NCBI GenBank assembly: GCA_007116765.1
Contig: SKHV01000053.1
Span: 1 to 27,306 of the forward strand
Length of the DNA: 27,306 bases
Source of the DNA: Prolixibacteraceae bacterium
GTDB taxonomy: Bacteria > Bacteroidota > Bacteroidia > Bacteroidales > Prolixibacteraceae
Reading direction: 5' to 3'
This document shows positions 15,431 through 23,277 of the stretch, one piece after another (the first letter of the stretch is position 1; each line of letters begins with the position of its first letter). The translations under genes were made by a program, and so were the position numbers. The notes under the pieces are model-generated. The model worked only from the letters and a program-made list of their open reading frames with translations. It did no database searches and was not told where the DNA came from.

Positions 15431-17281
15431 GTGGATAGCTACTCTAAAAGAAAAAATATTGTCATTTTGATTTTTGTATTGGTAGGTATGGCTTTTATTT
15501 TTAAACTATTCAGCTTACAAATACTCGATAAAAAATACAAAAATATTGCTACCCGAAACGTGTTGCGCGAGGTGGTGAATTATCCTTCGCGTGGCTTAAT
15601 TTACGATCGCAACAAACAGTTAATGGTTTACAATCAGGCTGCATACGACTTAATGGCTATCCCTCGTGAAATTGGAACGTTCGATACGCTCAGGCTTTGT
15701 TCCATGTTGGGAATTCATCCTGAGAACCTAAATCGCGAATTGCAAAAGGCTAAACAGTATTCATGGTATAGGCCTTCGATTATTGCCAGGCAAATTTCGC
15801 CCGAAAACTATGCTGTTTTGCAGGAACATATGTATCATTATCCTGGGTTTTACTTCCAAACACGTACCCTGCGAAGATACGCTTATAATGTAGGAGCCCA
15901 TGTTTTAGGCTATGTGGGAGAAGTGAATCGGAATATGCTGAATAGCGACAGTTATTATTTAATGGGCGATTATTATGGCGTTACAGGCCTCGAAAACACC
16001 TACGAAACATACATGAGGGGAGAAAAAGGGGCTAGCTTTTTTTTGGTTGATGTGCACAACCGTGTTAAAGGGACTTACGATAAAGGTCGGCTCAATGTAC
16101 AGCCGATTAAAGGAAAAGATTTGGTGACTACTCTTGATGTGCAGTTGCAACAATACGGAGAACTACTCATGAACAACAAATCGGGTAGCGTGGTGGCAAT
16201 AGAACCATCGACGGGCGAAATTTTAGCCTTGGTTACTTCGCCCACATACCAACCCGAAGAAATGGTCGGCCGTAATCGTTCCGATAATTTTCCAAAGCTG
16301 GCCGCCGACACTTTGTTGCCACTTTACAACAGGGCAGTAAGGGCAATGTATCCCCCGGGCTCAACCTTCAAAATGATAAACGCTTTAATTGCCTTGCAGG
16401 AAAAAGCTATTACACCTCGAACACGATTTATGTGTAACCATGGTTACCATATAGGTTCGTTTTCTATGCGTTGTACTCACGATCATGAATTTACCCTTAC
16501 TCCCTCGATAGCACGTTCATGCAATGCTTATTATGCCCATGCATTCAGACGCACGCTTGAAGCACCTCAGTTTAGAAATGTACGAGAGGGATATGAAAAA
16601 TGGCAAGAACATGTGCTAAGCTTTGGCTTTTCTCAAAAAATAAGTAAAGAATTTAGCGAAGAATTGAGCGGTTTAATACCCGATGCAAATTACTATCAGG
16701 AGCGTGTTTTTCCGCATTCGCGTTGGAGAGCGCTACCCATTATTTCACTTTCGATAGGTCAGGGTGAAATAATGACAACTCCCTTGCAAATGGCCAATTA
16801 TGCAGCTATCTTGGCAAACAGAGGTTATTATTATACTCCACATTTAGTGAAAGAAATTGAAGACGAAACTATCGATAATGAGTTTGTTTCACGACACTAT
16901 ACCACAATTGATTCCATTTATTTCGATTTGATTCTCGACGGAATGGAGCATGTAATGAGTGTGGAACACCGCGGAACAGGTGCCGGCTCCTTTGTGCCGG
17001 GCATAAGCATTTTAGGCAAAACAGGAACTGCTGAAAACCCGCACGGTGCCGACCACTCTACCTTTATTGCGTTTGCACCCAGAGATAGTCCACAGATTGC
17101 CATTGCCGTTTATGTTGAAAACGGTAAATGGGGGAGTACTTTTGCTGCACCAATAGCAAGCCTTATGATTGAAATGTATTTGAAGGGTTTAATACAGCCT
17201 TCAAGAAAAAATTTGGAGAAAAGAATGCTAGAGTCAAACCTTCTTTTTCCTGATGAACCAGGATTTGTAAAAGTAGAATAA
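15431..17281 (+). CDS. mrdA: Penicillin-binding protein 2, elongation transpeptidase
   Basis: A 616-residue class B PBP that cross-links new peptidoglycan during elongation. Residues about 10-30 form the membrane anchor. The pedestal/dimerisation domain (about 50-230) includes YPSRGLIYDRN, then GAHVLGYVGEV and GVTGLENTYETYMRGEKG. The transpeptidase domain holds all three active-site motifs: Ser311-x-x-Lys314 (PPGSTFK), Ser363-Cys-Asn365 (ARSCNAYY) and Lys530-Thr-Gly (GKTGTAENPHG). ISLSIGQGEIMTTPLQMANY is the usual segment between the last two. The start is GTG at 15431, supported by the family N terminus and the 9-bp spacing to mreD. Its partner RodA is encoded 1 bp downstream. Confidence 0.96.
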   Translation: MDSYSKRKNIVILIFVLVGMAFIFKLFSLQILDKKYKNIATRNVLREVVNYPSRGLIYDRNKQLMVYNQAAYDLMAIPREIGTFDTLRLCSMLGIHPENLNRELQKAKQYSWYRPSIIARQISPENYAVLQEHMYHYPGFYFQTRTLRRYAYNVGAHVLGYVGEVNRNMLNSDSYYLMGDYYGVTGLENTYETYMRGEKGASFFLVDVHNRVKGTYDKGRLNVQPIKGKDLVTTLDVQLQQYGELLMNNKSGSVVAIEPSTGEILALVTSPTYQPEEMVGRNRSDNFPKLAADTLLPLYNRAVRAMYPPGSTFKMINALIALQEKAITPRTRFMCNHGYHIGSFSMRCTHDHEFTLTPSIARSCNAYYAHAFRRTLEAPQFRNVREGYEKWQEHVLSFGFSQKISKEFSEELSGLIPDANYYQERVFPHSRWRALPIISLSIGQGEIMTTPLQMANYAAILANRGYYYTPHLVKEIEDETIDNEFVSRHYTTIDSIYFDLILDGMEHVMSVEHRGTGAGSFVPGISILGKTGTAENPHGADHSTFIAFAPRDSPQIAIAVYVENGKWGSTFAAPIASLMIEMYLKGLIQPSRKNLEKRMLESNLLFPDEPGFVKVE

Positions 17282-17282
17282 C

Positions 17283-18707
17283 GTGAGTAGAAGTAACACA
17301 TGGGAAAACCTCGATTGGATTACCATTTTGGTATATCTGTTTTTAATTGTTGCCGGATGGCTTAACATCTATTCTGCTGCCTATGTTGAAAATGCAGGTA
17401 GTGTGATTAATATCGACAGTCAGTATGGCAAACAGATGATATGGATAGTATTTAGTCTTATTCTAGGGTTCTTTGTATTGGTTTCCGATAGTAAGTTCTT
17501 TGTGTCGTTCAGCTATGTGCTGTATGGCATAACCATCTTGCTTCTTATTGCAGTGCTTTTTTTCGGGCGTGAGGTTAATGCTTCAAAATCGTGGTTTGTG
17601 ATTGGAGGGTTTGCGTTTCAACCGGCCGAACTGGCTAAACTTGGTACTGCACTTGCGGTGGCGCGCATTATAAGCTCTCATGGTTTTAACTTTAACAAAT
17701 ATAAAAAGTTGTTATCATTGTTGCTGGTAATTTTATTGCCTGTAGTACTTATATTTCTTCAAAACGATGCCGGTTCTGCTATCGTTTATGCCGTTTTTAT
17801 TCTTCCCTTTTTCAGAGAAGGAATGTCGGGTTTGATTTTATTCTTTGGTGTTTTTTTTGCACTAATATTTATTCTTTCCATAGTGGTTGAACCCATTGTG
17901 CTTTTGATATTAATTATTGCAGCTGCAATGCTTACGGTTTTAATTCTGAGGCGAAAGTGGTCTGATATTTTATATGCGCTTGTATTAAACGGAAGTCTGT
18001 TTCTTTTATTTTGGCTTCTCGTTTTTCTTGCAAAAGATTCACAACCCGATTCCTATTTCATCTTGCTCTATTCTTCATTGCTATCATCGGGTATATTGTT
18101 AGTATATGGGTTTTTTCTAAAATTGAAGCAGGTTATTGTAATATGCGGCATTTTTTTGGCATCGGTGCTTTTCTCGTTAACTGTTGATTACGCGTTCGAT
18201 AACATGCTGCAGTCACATCAGCAATCGCGTATCAATCATTTGCTTGGAGTAGAATTCGATCCCCTAGGGTCGGGGTATAATGTAAATCAATCGAAAATAG
18301 CAATTGGTTCGGGAGGTTTAATGGGGAAAGGCTTTTTAAACGGAACTCAAACCAAGTACGATTTTGTCCCCGAACAAAGTACTGATTTTATTTTCTGTAC
18401 CGTAGGAGAAGAGTGGGGGTTTGTGGGAACCTCGCTCGTTGTATTGGCTTTTGTCTTTTTGTTGATTCGCTTAATAATTATTGCCGAAAGGCAACGCTCA
18501 GTGTTTAGCCGGGTTTTTGGATATTCTGTGGCTTCTATTCTCTTTTTCCACTTCAGTATAAATATTGGAATGACCATTGGTCTGGCTCCGGTTGTGGGAA
18601 TACCTTTGCCATTTTTCAGTTATGGAGGATCTTCTCTATGGGGTTTCACACTCTTAATCTTCATTTTACTGAAGCTTGATACTAACCGTCGCGAACAACT
18701 TCACTAA
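17283..18707 (+). CDS. rodA: Peptidoglycan glycosyltransferase RodA
   Basis: A 474-residue SEDS protein that polymerises lipid II with PBP2. It has about ten membrane helices. Family motifs include NIYSAAY after helix 1, KSWFVIGGFAFQPAELAKLG, LLVILLPVVLIFLQNDAGSA, the SGYNVNQSKIAIGSGGLMGKG loop split by its glycine-rich centre, FVPEQSTDFIFCTVGEEWGF and the C-terminal PVVGIPLPFFSYGGSS. The central part, with extra helices, is longer than in E. coli RodA (370 residues), as is usual in Bacteroidota. It starts with GTG one base after the mrdA stop. It is the last gene of the run; 165 bp follow before the KamA-type gene. Confidence 0.96.
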   Translation: MSRSNTWENLDWITILVYLFLIVAGWLNIYSAAYVENAGSVINIDSQYGKQMIWIVFSLILGFFVLVSDSKFFVSFSYVLYGITILLLIAVLFFGREVNASKSWFVIGGFAFQPAELAKLGTALAVARIISSHGFNFNKYKKLLSLLLVILLPVVLIFLQNDAGSAIVYAVFILPFFREGMSGLILFFGVFFALIFILSIVVEPIVLLILIIAAAMLTVLILRRKWSDILYALVLNGSLFLLFWLLVFLAKDSQPDSYFILLYSSLLSSGILLVYGFFLKLKQVIVICGIFLASVLFSLTVDYAFDNMLQSHQQSRINHLLGVEFDPLGSGYNVNQSKIAIGSGGLMGKGFLNGTQTKYDFVPEQSTDFIFCTVGEEWGFVGTSLVVLAFVFLLIRLIIIAERQRSVFSRVFGYSVASILFFHFSINIGMTIGLAPVVGIPLPFFSYGGSSLWGFTLLIFILLKLDTNRREQLH

Positions 18708-18792
18708 TCTTATAGGCTGCTTTTGCATATTAATTACTTGTTATCTTGTTAGTAGTGTGATTTTTGTTATTTTTTTGCCTGCCGTTTTTTAT

Positions 18793-18800
18793 TAAATTTG
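18793..18800 (+). promoter_or_regulatory. Candidate -7 box of the KamA-family gene
   Basis: TAAATTTG matches TAnnTTTG. A TTTG at 18774-18777 precedes it by 15 bp, somewhat short of the usual spacing. It would give a leader of about 65 nt before the ATG at 18873. Confidence 0.4.
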
Positions 18801-18872
18801 CACTCCTTTTTGAGAAATCAATAGTTTTTCTTCGTTTAGAAGTGAGTTCTTTTAATAAAAAAATATAGATTG

Positions 18873-20204
18873 ATGGAGTATAAAGCATATAATTTACATA
18901 ATTTCAAGGCAATTCCACAAATTCAAAAGCTTACACTTGAGCAGCAAATGCATATTGAAGTGGTGGGAAGTGTTTTACCATTCAAAGTTAGTAACTACAT
19001 AATTGATGAACTTATTGACTGGGATAACTTTGAATCTGACCCGTTTTTTATACTTAATTTTCCACAAAAAGAAATGCTCATCGATGAGCACTATAACACA
19101 ATAAAAAATCTTATTGCAAATAATGCCGAAAAATCGGTTTTGAAAGAAGAAATTGAAAAAATCAGGCTTTCATTAAACCCTGATCCGGCTGGTCAACAAT
19201 ACAATGTTCCTGAATTAGATGGTGAATCTTTAACCGGCATACAGCATAAGTATGACGAAACCATGCTTTTTTTTCCCAGTCAGGGGCAAACCTGCCACGC
19301 CTATTGTACATTTTGTTTCAGATGGCCGCAGTTTGCACTCAACGAGTTCAAGTTTGCTATGAAAGAGGCCGATTTGATGATTAGCTACCTGAAAGAACAC
19401 CCCGAAATAAGCGATGTGCTATTTACAGGAGGCGATCCGGCAGTAATGAAAACCAAGTTATTCGAATATTATTTCAATGCACTGCTTGATGCTGATATAC
19501 CTCATCTTAAAACTATTCGTATAGGAACAAAAGCTCTTTCGTATTGGCCATATCGCTTTACTACCGACGATGATGCCGATGATTTAATTCGCCTTTTCGA
19601 AAAGGTGATAAGCCGGGGCATAAGCATAAGCGTGATGGCTCACTTCAACCATCACAGAGCACTTGAAACAATGGCAGTAAAGCAGGCCGTAACACGATTG
19701 ATTAGTGCAGGGGTGCAAATCAGAACCCAGTCGCCCGTACTCAATCACATCAATGCCGACGGCGATGTTTGGGCAAAAATGTGGCGTAAGCAAGTTGACT
19801 TGGGGCTTATTCCATATTATATGTTTGTGGCACGCGATACCGGAGCTCAGGATTATTTTGCAGTCGATCTCAATACTGCATTCGAAATATACAACAAAGC
19901 CTATAATCAGGTAAGTGGTATTTGCCGCACAGTAAGAGGACCTAGTATGTCAAGCGATCCCGGCAAAGTGCACATTATTGGTGTTACCGAAGTGAACGGA
20001 GAAAAGGTTTTTGCTTTACGGTTTATTCAGGCGCGTAACTCAGAGTGGGTTAATAAAATATTTTTTGCAAAATATCGGCCTGATGCTTACTGGCTTAGCG
20101 ATCTTGAGCCCGCTTTCGGTGAAAAGGAATTCTTCTTTATCCAGGAGCTTAATGAGATGAGACAAAGTCAGCATGACCTTTGCCATTCAGAAGGGGTACA
20201 CTAA
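18873..20204 (+). CDS. KamA-family radical SAM/PLP protein (lysine 2,3-aminomutase-like)
   Basis: A 443-residue protein with the radical SAM cluster Cys141-x3-Cys145-x2-Cys148 (CHAYCTFC, followed by FRWPQF). Other landmarks are LFTGGDP, the substrate-side ISVMAHFNHH and IRTQSPVL. Lys365, in SSDPGK, aligns by position with the PLP lysine in the PGGGGK motif of true lysine 2,3-aminomutase. The cluster is followed by FRWPQF instead of the CTRRR seen in classical KamA, so it is a distinct subgroup and its amino-acid substrate is uncertain. The classical lysine-fermentation genes are not here; gdhA is next door. I prefer the ATG at 18873 to the TTG three bases before it. Confidence 0.85.
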   Translation: MEYKAYNLHNFKAIPQIQKLTLEQQMHIEVVGSVLPFKVSNYIIDELIDWDNFESDPFFILNFPQKEMLIDEHYNTIKNLIANNAEKSVLKEEIEKIRLSLNPDPAGQQYNVPELDGESLTGIQHKYDETMLFFPSQGQTCHAYCTFCFRWPQFALNEFKFAMKEADLMISYLKEHPEISDVLFTGGDPAVMKTKLFEYYFNALLDADIPHLKTIRIGTKALSYWPYRFTTDDDADDLIRLFEKVISRGISISVMAHFNHHRALETMAVKQAVTRLISAGVQIRTQSPVLNHINADGDVWAKMWRKQVDLGLIPYYMFVARDTGAQDYFAVDLNTAFEIYNKAYNQVSGICRTVRGPSMSSDPGKVHIIGVTEVNGEKVFALRFIQARNSEWVNKIFFAKYRPDAYWLSDLEPAFGEKEFFFIQELNEMRQSQHDLCHSEGVH

Positions 20205-20224
20205 TAATAATTGTTGATTTTCAG

Positions 20225-20274
20225 TTTGATAAATAATTCATCTTTACTCTTTGATACAAGTGAGTTTTATCAAA
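20225..20274. repeat. 9-bp inverted repeat after the KamA-family gene
   Basis: TTTGATAAA (20225-20233) and TTTATCAAA (20266-20274) are perfect inverted copies 32 bp apart. A further partial copy, TTTGATA, lies at 20250-20256. They are AT-rich and without a T-tract, so this is a poor terminator; a protein-binding site is as likely. Confidence 0.3.
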
Positions 20275-20289
20275 AGAAGTGTTTTTGAA

Positions 20290-20307
20290 ATGTTAATAAA
20301 TGTTAAT
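20290..20307 (+). repeat. Tandem ATGTTAAT pair upstream of gdhA
   Basis: ATGTTAAT occurs at 20290-20297 and again at 20300-20307, a 10-bp period that places both copies on one helical face. It lies about 70 bp upstream of the gdhA -7 box. An activator or repressor site is possible; the evidence is spacing only. Confidence 0.3.
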
Positions 20308-20377
20308 CGACTGACTCTTTGGTTTGTGTGTTCCCGTTTATCTTTCTGATAAATATGCTTTTGGTGTTTTTTTCTTT

Positions 20378-20385
20378 TAAATTTG
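20378..20385 (+). promoter_or_regulatory. Candidate -7 box of gdhA
   Basis: TAAATTTG matches TAnnTTTG and ends 27 bp before the gdhA ATG. The nearest TTTG (20360-20363) is 14 bp upstream, shorter than typical. Confidence 0.4.
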
Positions 20386-20412
20386 ATAGATAACACCTAA
20401 AACATATGTAAC

Positions 20413-21744
20413 ATGGCACACTTTAATGAATTCATGAATCAGGTAATTTCCCGTAATCCGGGTGAACTTGAATTTCATCAGGCAGTAAGAGAATTTGTTG
20501 AATCGGTTTGGAGTATCTACGAAAAAAATCCACGTTATAAAGAAGCTAAAATTCTTGAAAGGCTTGTTGAACCAGAGAGGGTAATAATTTTCAGGGTGCC
20601 TTGGGTCGACGATCGTGGAGAGGTGCAAATTAACCGCGGTTACAGGGTTCAGTTCAACAGTGCTATTGGTCCATACAAAGGTGGAATACGTTTTCACCCT
20701 ACGGTAACTCTTAGCGTGTTGAAGTTTTTAGGATTTGAACAAACCTTTAAAAATGGGCTTACCACATTACCCATGGGGGGCGGAAAGGGTGGTTCCGACT
20801 TTAGCACTAAAGGAAAATCAGACAACGAAATAATGAGGTTTTGCCAGAGTTTCATGACTGAAATGGCAAGACATATTGGACCAAATACCGATGTGCCGGC
20901 AGGTGATATTGGCGTAGGAGGCCGCGAAATTGGATACATGTTTGGGCAGTATAAGCGTTTGAAAAACGAATTTACAGGCGTGTTTACCGGAAAAGGATTA
21001 ACTTATGGAGGTAGTGTAATTAGGCCAGAAGCTACAGGTTTTGGAGCCGTGTATTTTGTGCAACACATGTTGAACGAAATGGGAAAAGATGTAGAAGGGC
21101 TCACATTCTCTGTTTCGGGATTTGGTAATGTGGCATGGGGTGCCATTGCCAAAATTAACGAGTTGGGAGGTAAGGTTGTAACCATATCGGGACCCGATGG
21201 TTATGTGTACGATAAAGACGGAATTGACGGTGAGAAAGTAGATTATTTGCTCGAGTTACGCGCTAGCAACAACGACATTGTGGCTCCTTATGCCGCCGAG
21301 TTTGGCGCCGAGTTTATCCCGGGTAAACGCCCATGGGAACAGCCCGTTGATGTAGCTATACCCTGCGCCTGCGAAAACGAACTCAACTTAGAAGATGCCG
21401 AATTTCTGGTGAAGAATAATTGTATGCTGGTGGCCGAAGCTTCCAACATGGGATGTACTGCCGATGCTGCCACGTTCTTGAATAAACACATTGTATTCGC
21501 ACCGGGTAAAGCAGTTAATGCCGGAGGAGTAGCCGTTTCGGGCCTCGAAATGACACAAAACTCCATGCGCTTAAACTGGACTCGCGAAGAGGTTGACGAA
21601 AAGCTTAAATTAATAATGGGAAATATTCACGAAACCTGCATGAGATACGGGAAACGCCCCAACAAAACAGATTATGTGATTGGAGCAAATGTTGGCGGTT
21701 TTATAAAGGTTACCGAAGCAGTTTTAGCGCAAGGTGTTATTTAA
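20413..21744 (+). CDS. gdhA: NADP-type glutamate dehydrogenase (hexameric)
   Basis: A 443-residue enzyme that interconverts 2-oxoglutarate plus ammonia and glutamate. It matches the E. coli-type GdhA along its length: RVQFNSAIGPYKGGIRFHP, PMGGGKGGSDF with the substrate lysine at 125, TDVPAGDIGVGGREIGYMFG with the catalytic Asp, the Rossmann start VSGFGNVAWGA, and the end KRPNKTDYVIGANVGGF. Length (about 445) is normal. NADP preference is inferred from family membership. It stands alone by spacing: 208 bp upstream, with repeat elements and a -7 box, and 65 bp downstream. Confidence 0.97.
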   Translation: MAHFNEFMNQVISRNPGELEFHQAVREFVESVWSIYEKNPRYKEAKILERLVEPERVIIFRVPWVDDRGEVQINRGYRVQFNSAIGPYKGGIRFHPTVTLSVLKFLGFEQTFKNGLTTLPMGGGKGGSDFSTKGKSDNEIMRFCQSFMTEMARHIGPNTDVPAGDIGVGGREIGYMFGQYKRLKNEFTGVFTGKGLTYGGSVIRPEATGFGAVYFVQHMLNEMGKDVEGLTFSVSGFGNVAWGAIAKINELGGKVVTISGPDGYVYDKDGIDGEKVDYLLELRASNNDIVAPYAAEFGAEFIPGKRPWEQPVDVAIPCACENELNLEDAEFLVKNNCMLVAEASNMGCTADAATFLNKHIVFAPGKAVNAGGVAVSGLEMTQNSMRLNWTREEVDEKLKLIMGNIHETCMRYGKRPNKTDYVIGANVGGFIKVTEAVLAQGVI

Positions 21745-21809
21745 TTTACTATCCATTTTAAATAGTGCATAATTTCTCTTACATTTATAGGCAGAATAAA
21801 TGTAAGCTT

Positions 21810-22091
21810 ATGTCATTTTCATTAAAACAAATCGAATTCGATCGACAAATTGATTTGGCTCAAATCAGAGAATTTCGGAAAATTCAGAAAATTGAAATTC
21901 TCAATGAGCTTTACACTAAATACATGCATTTGGTTTACGGTGTGGCATTGAAAAATAGTCAAAGTCGGGATAATGCTAAAGAAATAGTATCAAAAGTTTT
22001 CGATTTATTCAAAAGTGAAGTCGAACAAAAGGAAATTGACGATTTGAGAAACTGGTTATACCAAACAACCGTAAGTGTTTGTTCAGATTAG
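21810..22091 (+). CDS. Truncated ECF sigma factor-like protein, region 2 only
   Basis: A 93-residue protein matching sigma-70 region 2 of Bacteroidota ECF factors: ILNELYTKYMHLVYGVALKN (the core-binding helix), then SRDNAKEIVSKVFDLFKSEV and LRNWLYQTTVSVCSD, where the region 2.4 helix ends. It then stops. Region 4, which reads the -35 element and needs about 60 residues, is absent, and only 53 bp separate the stop from the next gene, so it cannot lie there in another frame. A GTG at 21765 would add 15 residues. It may be a decayed gene, or a small protein retained to bind core polymerase or the neighbouring anti-sigma-like protein. Confidence 0.7.
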   Translation: MSFSLKQIEFDRQIDLAQIREFRKIQKIEILNELYTKYMHLVYGVALKNSQSRDNAKEIVSKVFDLFKSEVEQKEIDDLRNWLYQTTVSVCSD

Positions 22092-22144
22092 GACGTAAGG
22101 GATTAATCAGCAATTGAGTTGAAAGAAATTATGCATTTGATTAA

Positions 22145-23224
22145 ATGGCAAAAATTGAAAATAATAACGAAGAATTAAATATTCTAATTCGCTTTCTACA
22201 GCAAAAAACTTCAGAGTCGGAAAACAAGGCTATTGAAGACGTAATAAAGTATGATCTTTTTTTATCTGATGCTGTAAATGGTATGTCAGCCCACGAAACT
22301 TCTGATATGCTGTCAGATCTTAATTCGGTATATAAATCACGATTTGTAAGTGGGCAAAACAAACTATTATATGTTTTTTTACTAGCTGTAGTTATCTTAC
22401 TTGTGGGATTTATTCTTCTTTTTAACAACCAGGTAGCCGATATTGATAATTTGGCAGGTGATGAGCAGATTCATTTTGATTCGAAAGCTGCCGATGAACG
22501 TGTGGTAGCCGATTCATTCCTGATTGCTGGCGATTCAATCGTGCACGAAAATGATGAAGTCGATAGGACAGTTATTGCTGTGGAAGATTTTATGGATGAA
22601 CCGGAAATGGATAGAGCAAATGTTCGTGCAGCCCCGGTTAATGAGCCTCTTGAAGAACAAGCAGAAAGTTCTGCTGCTAAGACAAGACGTGAAGAAAAGA
22701 AGCCAGTTGAAATTGAGGTGGTTGAGCTTGATTCAGAGCCTGAAGAAGAGATCGAAGCTGAGGGGTCTGTAGTTAGCGTTCAGTTGCAACAAATAAATAA
22801 TGCACCAAATGCTTTAGCGCTTGGAGTGAATTCAGCCGGGCCTGTTTCATTAATTGAATTAGAATCTTTGAGCGAATCTGCCAATGTTTTTGAAGATGAA
22901 GCAAGCAAAGAATTATCTCAAGAAATACAAAATGCAGCAGCTGAGCCTGTAATAGGGTTTTCAGAATACGATGCCTATTTAAATGAGAATATGGTTTATC
23001 CGCCCTCCGAAGAGCGACAAAGGCGACAGGTGTTAAGGGTGCAATTTGAAATTGATGAGCAAGGTAATCCTCGTAACTATGAGTTTTCGCGTTCACCTGA
23101 AAACCTCGATTTTCAGTATGAGGTAATTCGCTTGATTGAAAATGGTCCACAATGGCAGCCTGCATACAGCGATGGTCTTCCGGTCAAGGACCTGGTTGAT
23201 ATGCGCATTGTATTCAGGCCATAA
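22145..23224 (+). CDS. Anti-sigma-like N terminus + membrane helix + TonB C-terminal domain
   Basis: A 359-residue bitopic protein. Residues about 10-50 (LNILIRFLQQKTSESENKAI, then DLFLSDAVNGM) resemble the short cytoplasmic anti-sigma-like helix pair common in Bacteroidota TonB-like proteins. One strong helix lies at about 75-95 (LLYVFLLAVVILLVGFILLF). A long acidic linker (about 97-270, rich in Glu, Asp and Ala, little Pro) leads to a TonB_C domain at about 275-359 with NENMVYPPSEERQRR, VQFEIDEQGNPRNY, WQPAYSDGLPV and a final MRIVFRP. It may transmit envelope force or signal, or bind a TonB-dependent receptor. No exbB/exbD is near. The gene directly follows the truncated sigma gene, as anti-sigma genes do. 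Confidence 0.82.
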   Translation: MAKIENNNEELNILIRFLQQKTSESENKAIEDVIKYDLFLSDAVNGMSAHETSDMLSDLNSVYKSRFVSGQNKLLYVFLLAVVILLVGFILLFNNQVADIDNLAGDEQIHFDSKAADERVVADSFLIAGDSIVHENDEVDRTVIAVEDFMDEPEMDRANVRAAPVNEPLEEQAESSAAKTRREEKKPVEIEVVELDSEPEEEIEAEGSVVSVQLQQINNAPNALALGVNSAGPVSLIELESLSESANVFEDEASKELSQEIQNAAAEPVIGFSEYDAYLNENMVYPPSEERQRRQVLRVQFEIDEQGNPRNYEFSRSPENLDFQYEVIRLIENGPQWQPAYSDGLPVKDLVDMRIVFRP

Positions 23225-23256
23225 AAAAAAGGTGCATCGTTTTGCAATGCACCTTT
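23223..23256 (-). terminator. Rho-independent terminator of aspS
   Basis: AAAGGTGCAT (23228-23237) pairs perfectly with ATGCACCTTT (23247-23256), a 10-bp stem with a 9-nt loop. On the - strand it is followed by a run of T (the A-tract at 23223-23230), the right place and polarity for ending aspS. In the + direction the stem could slow transcription from the TonB-like gene but has no T-run after it. Confidence 0.8.
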
Positions 23257-23277
23257 CCGTGAAATATGATCTGAATT

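Noticed and set aside
22773..23165. 130-codon - strand frame inside the TonB-like gene
   Set aside because: It is antisense to a clear TonB_C domain and has no recognisable motif.
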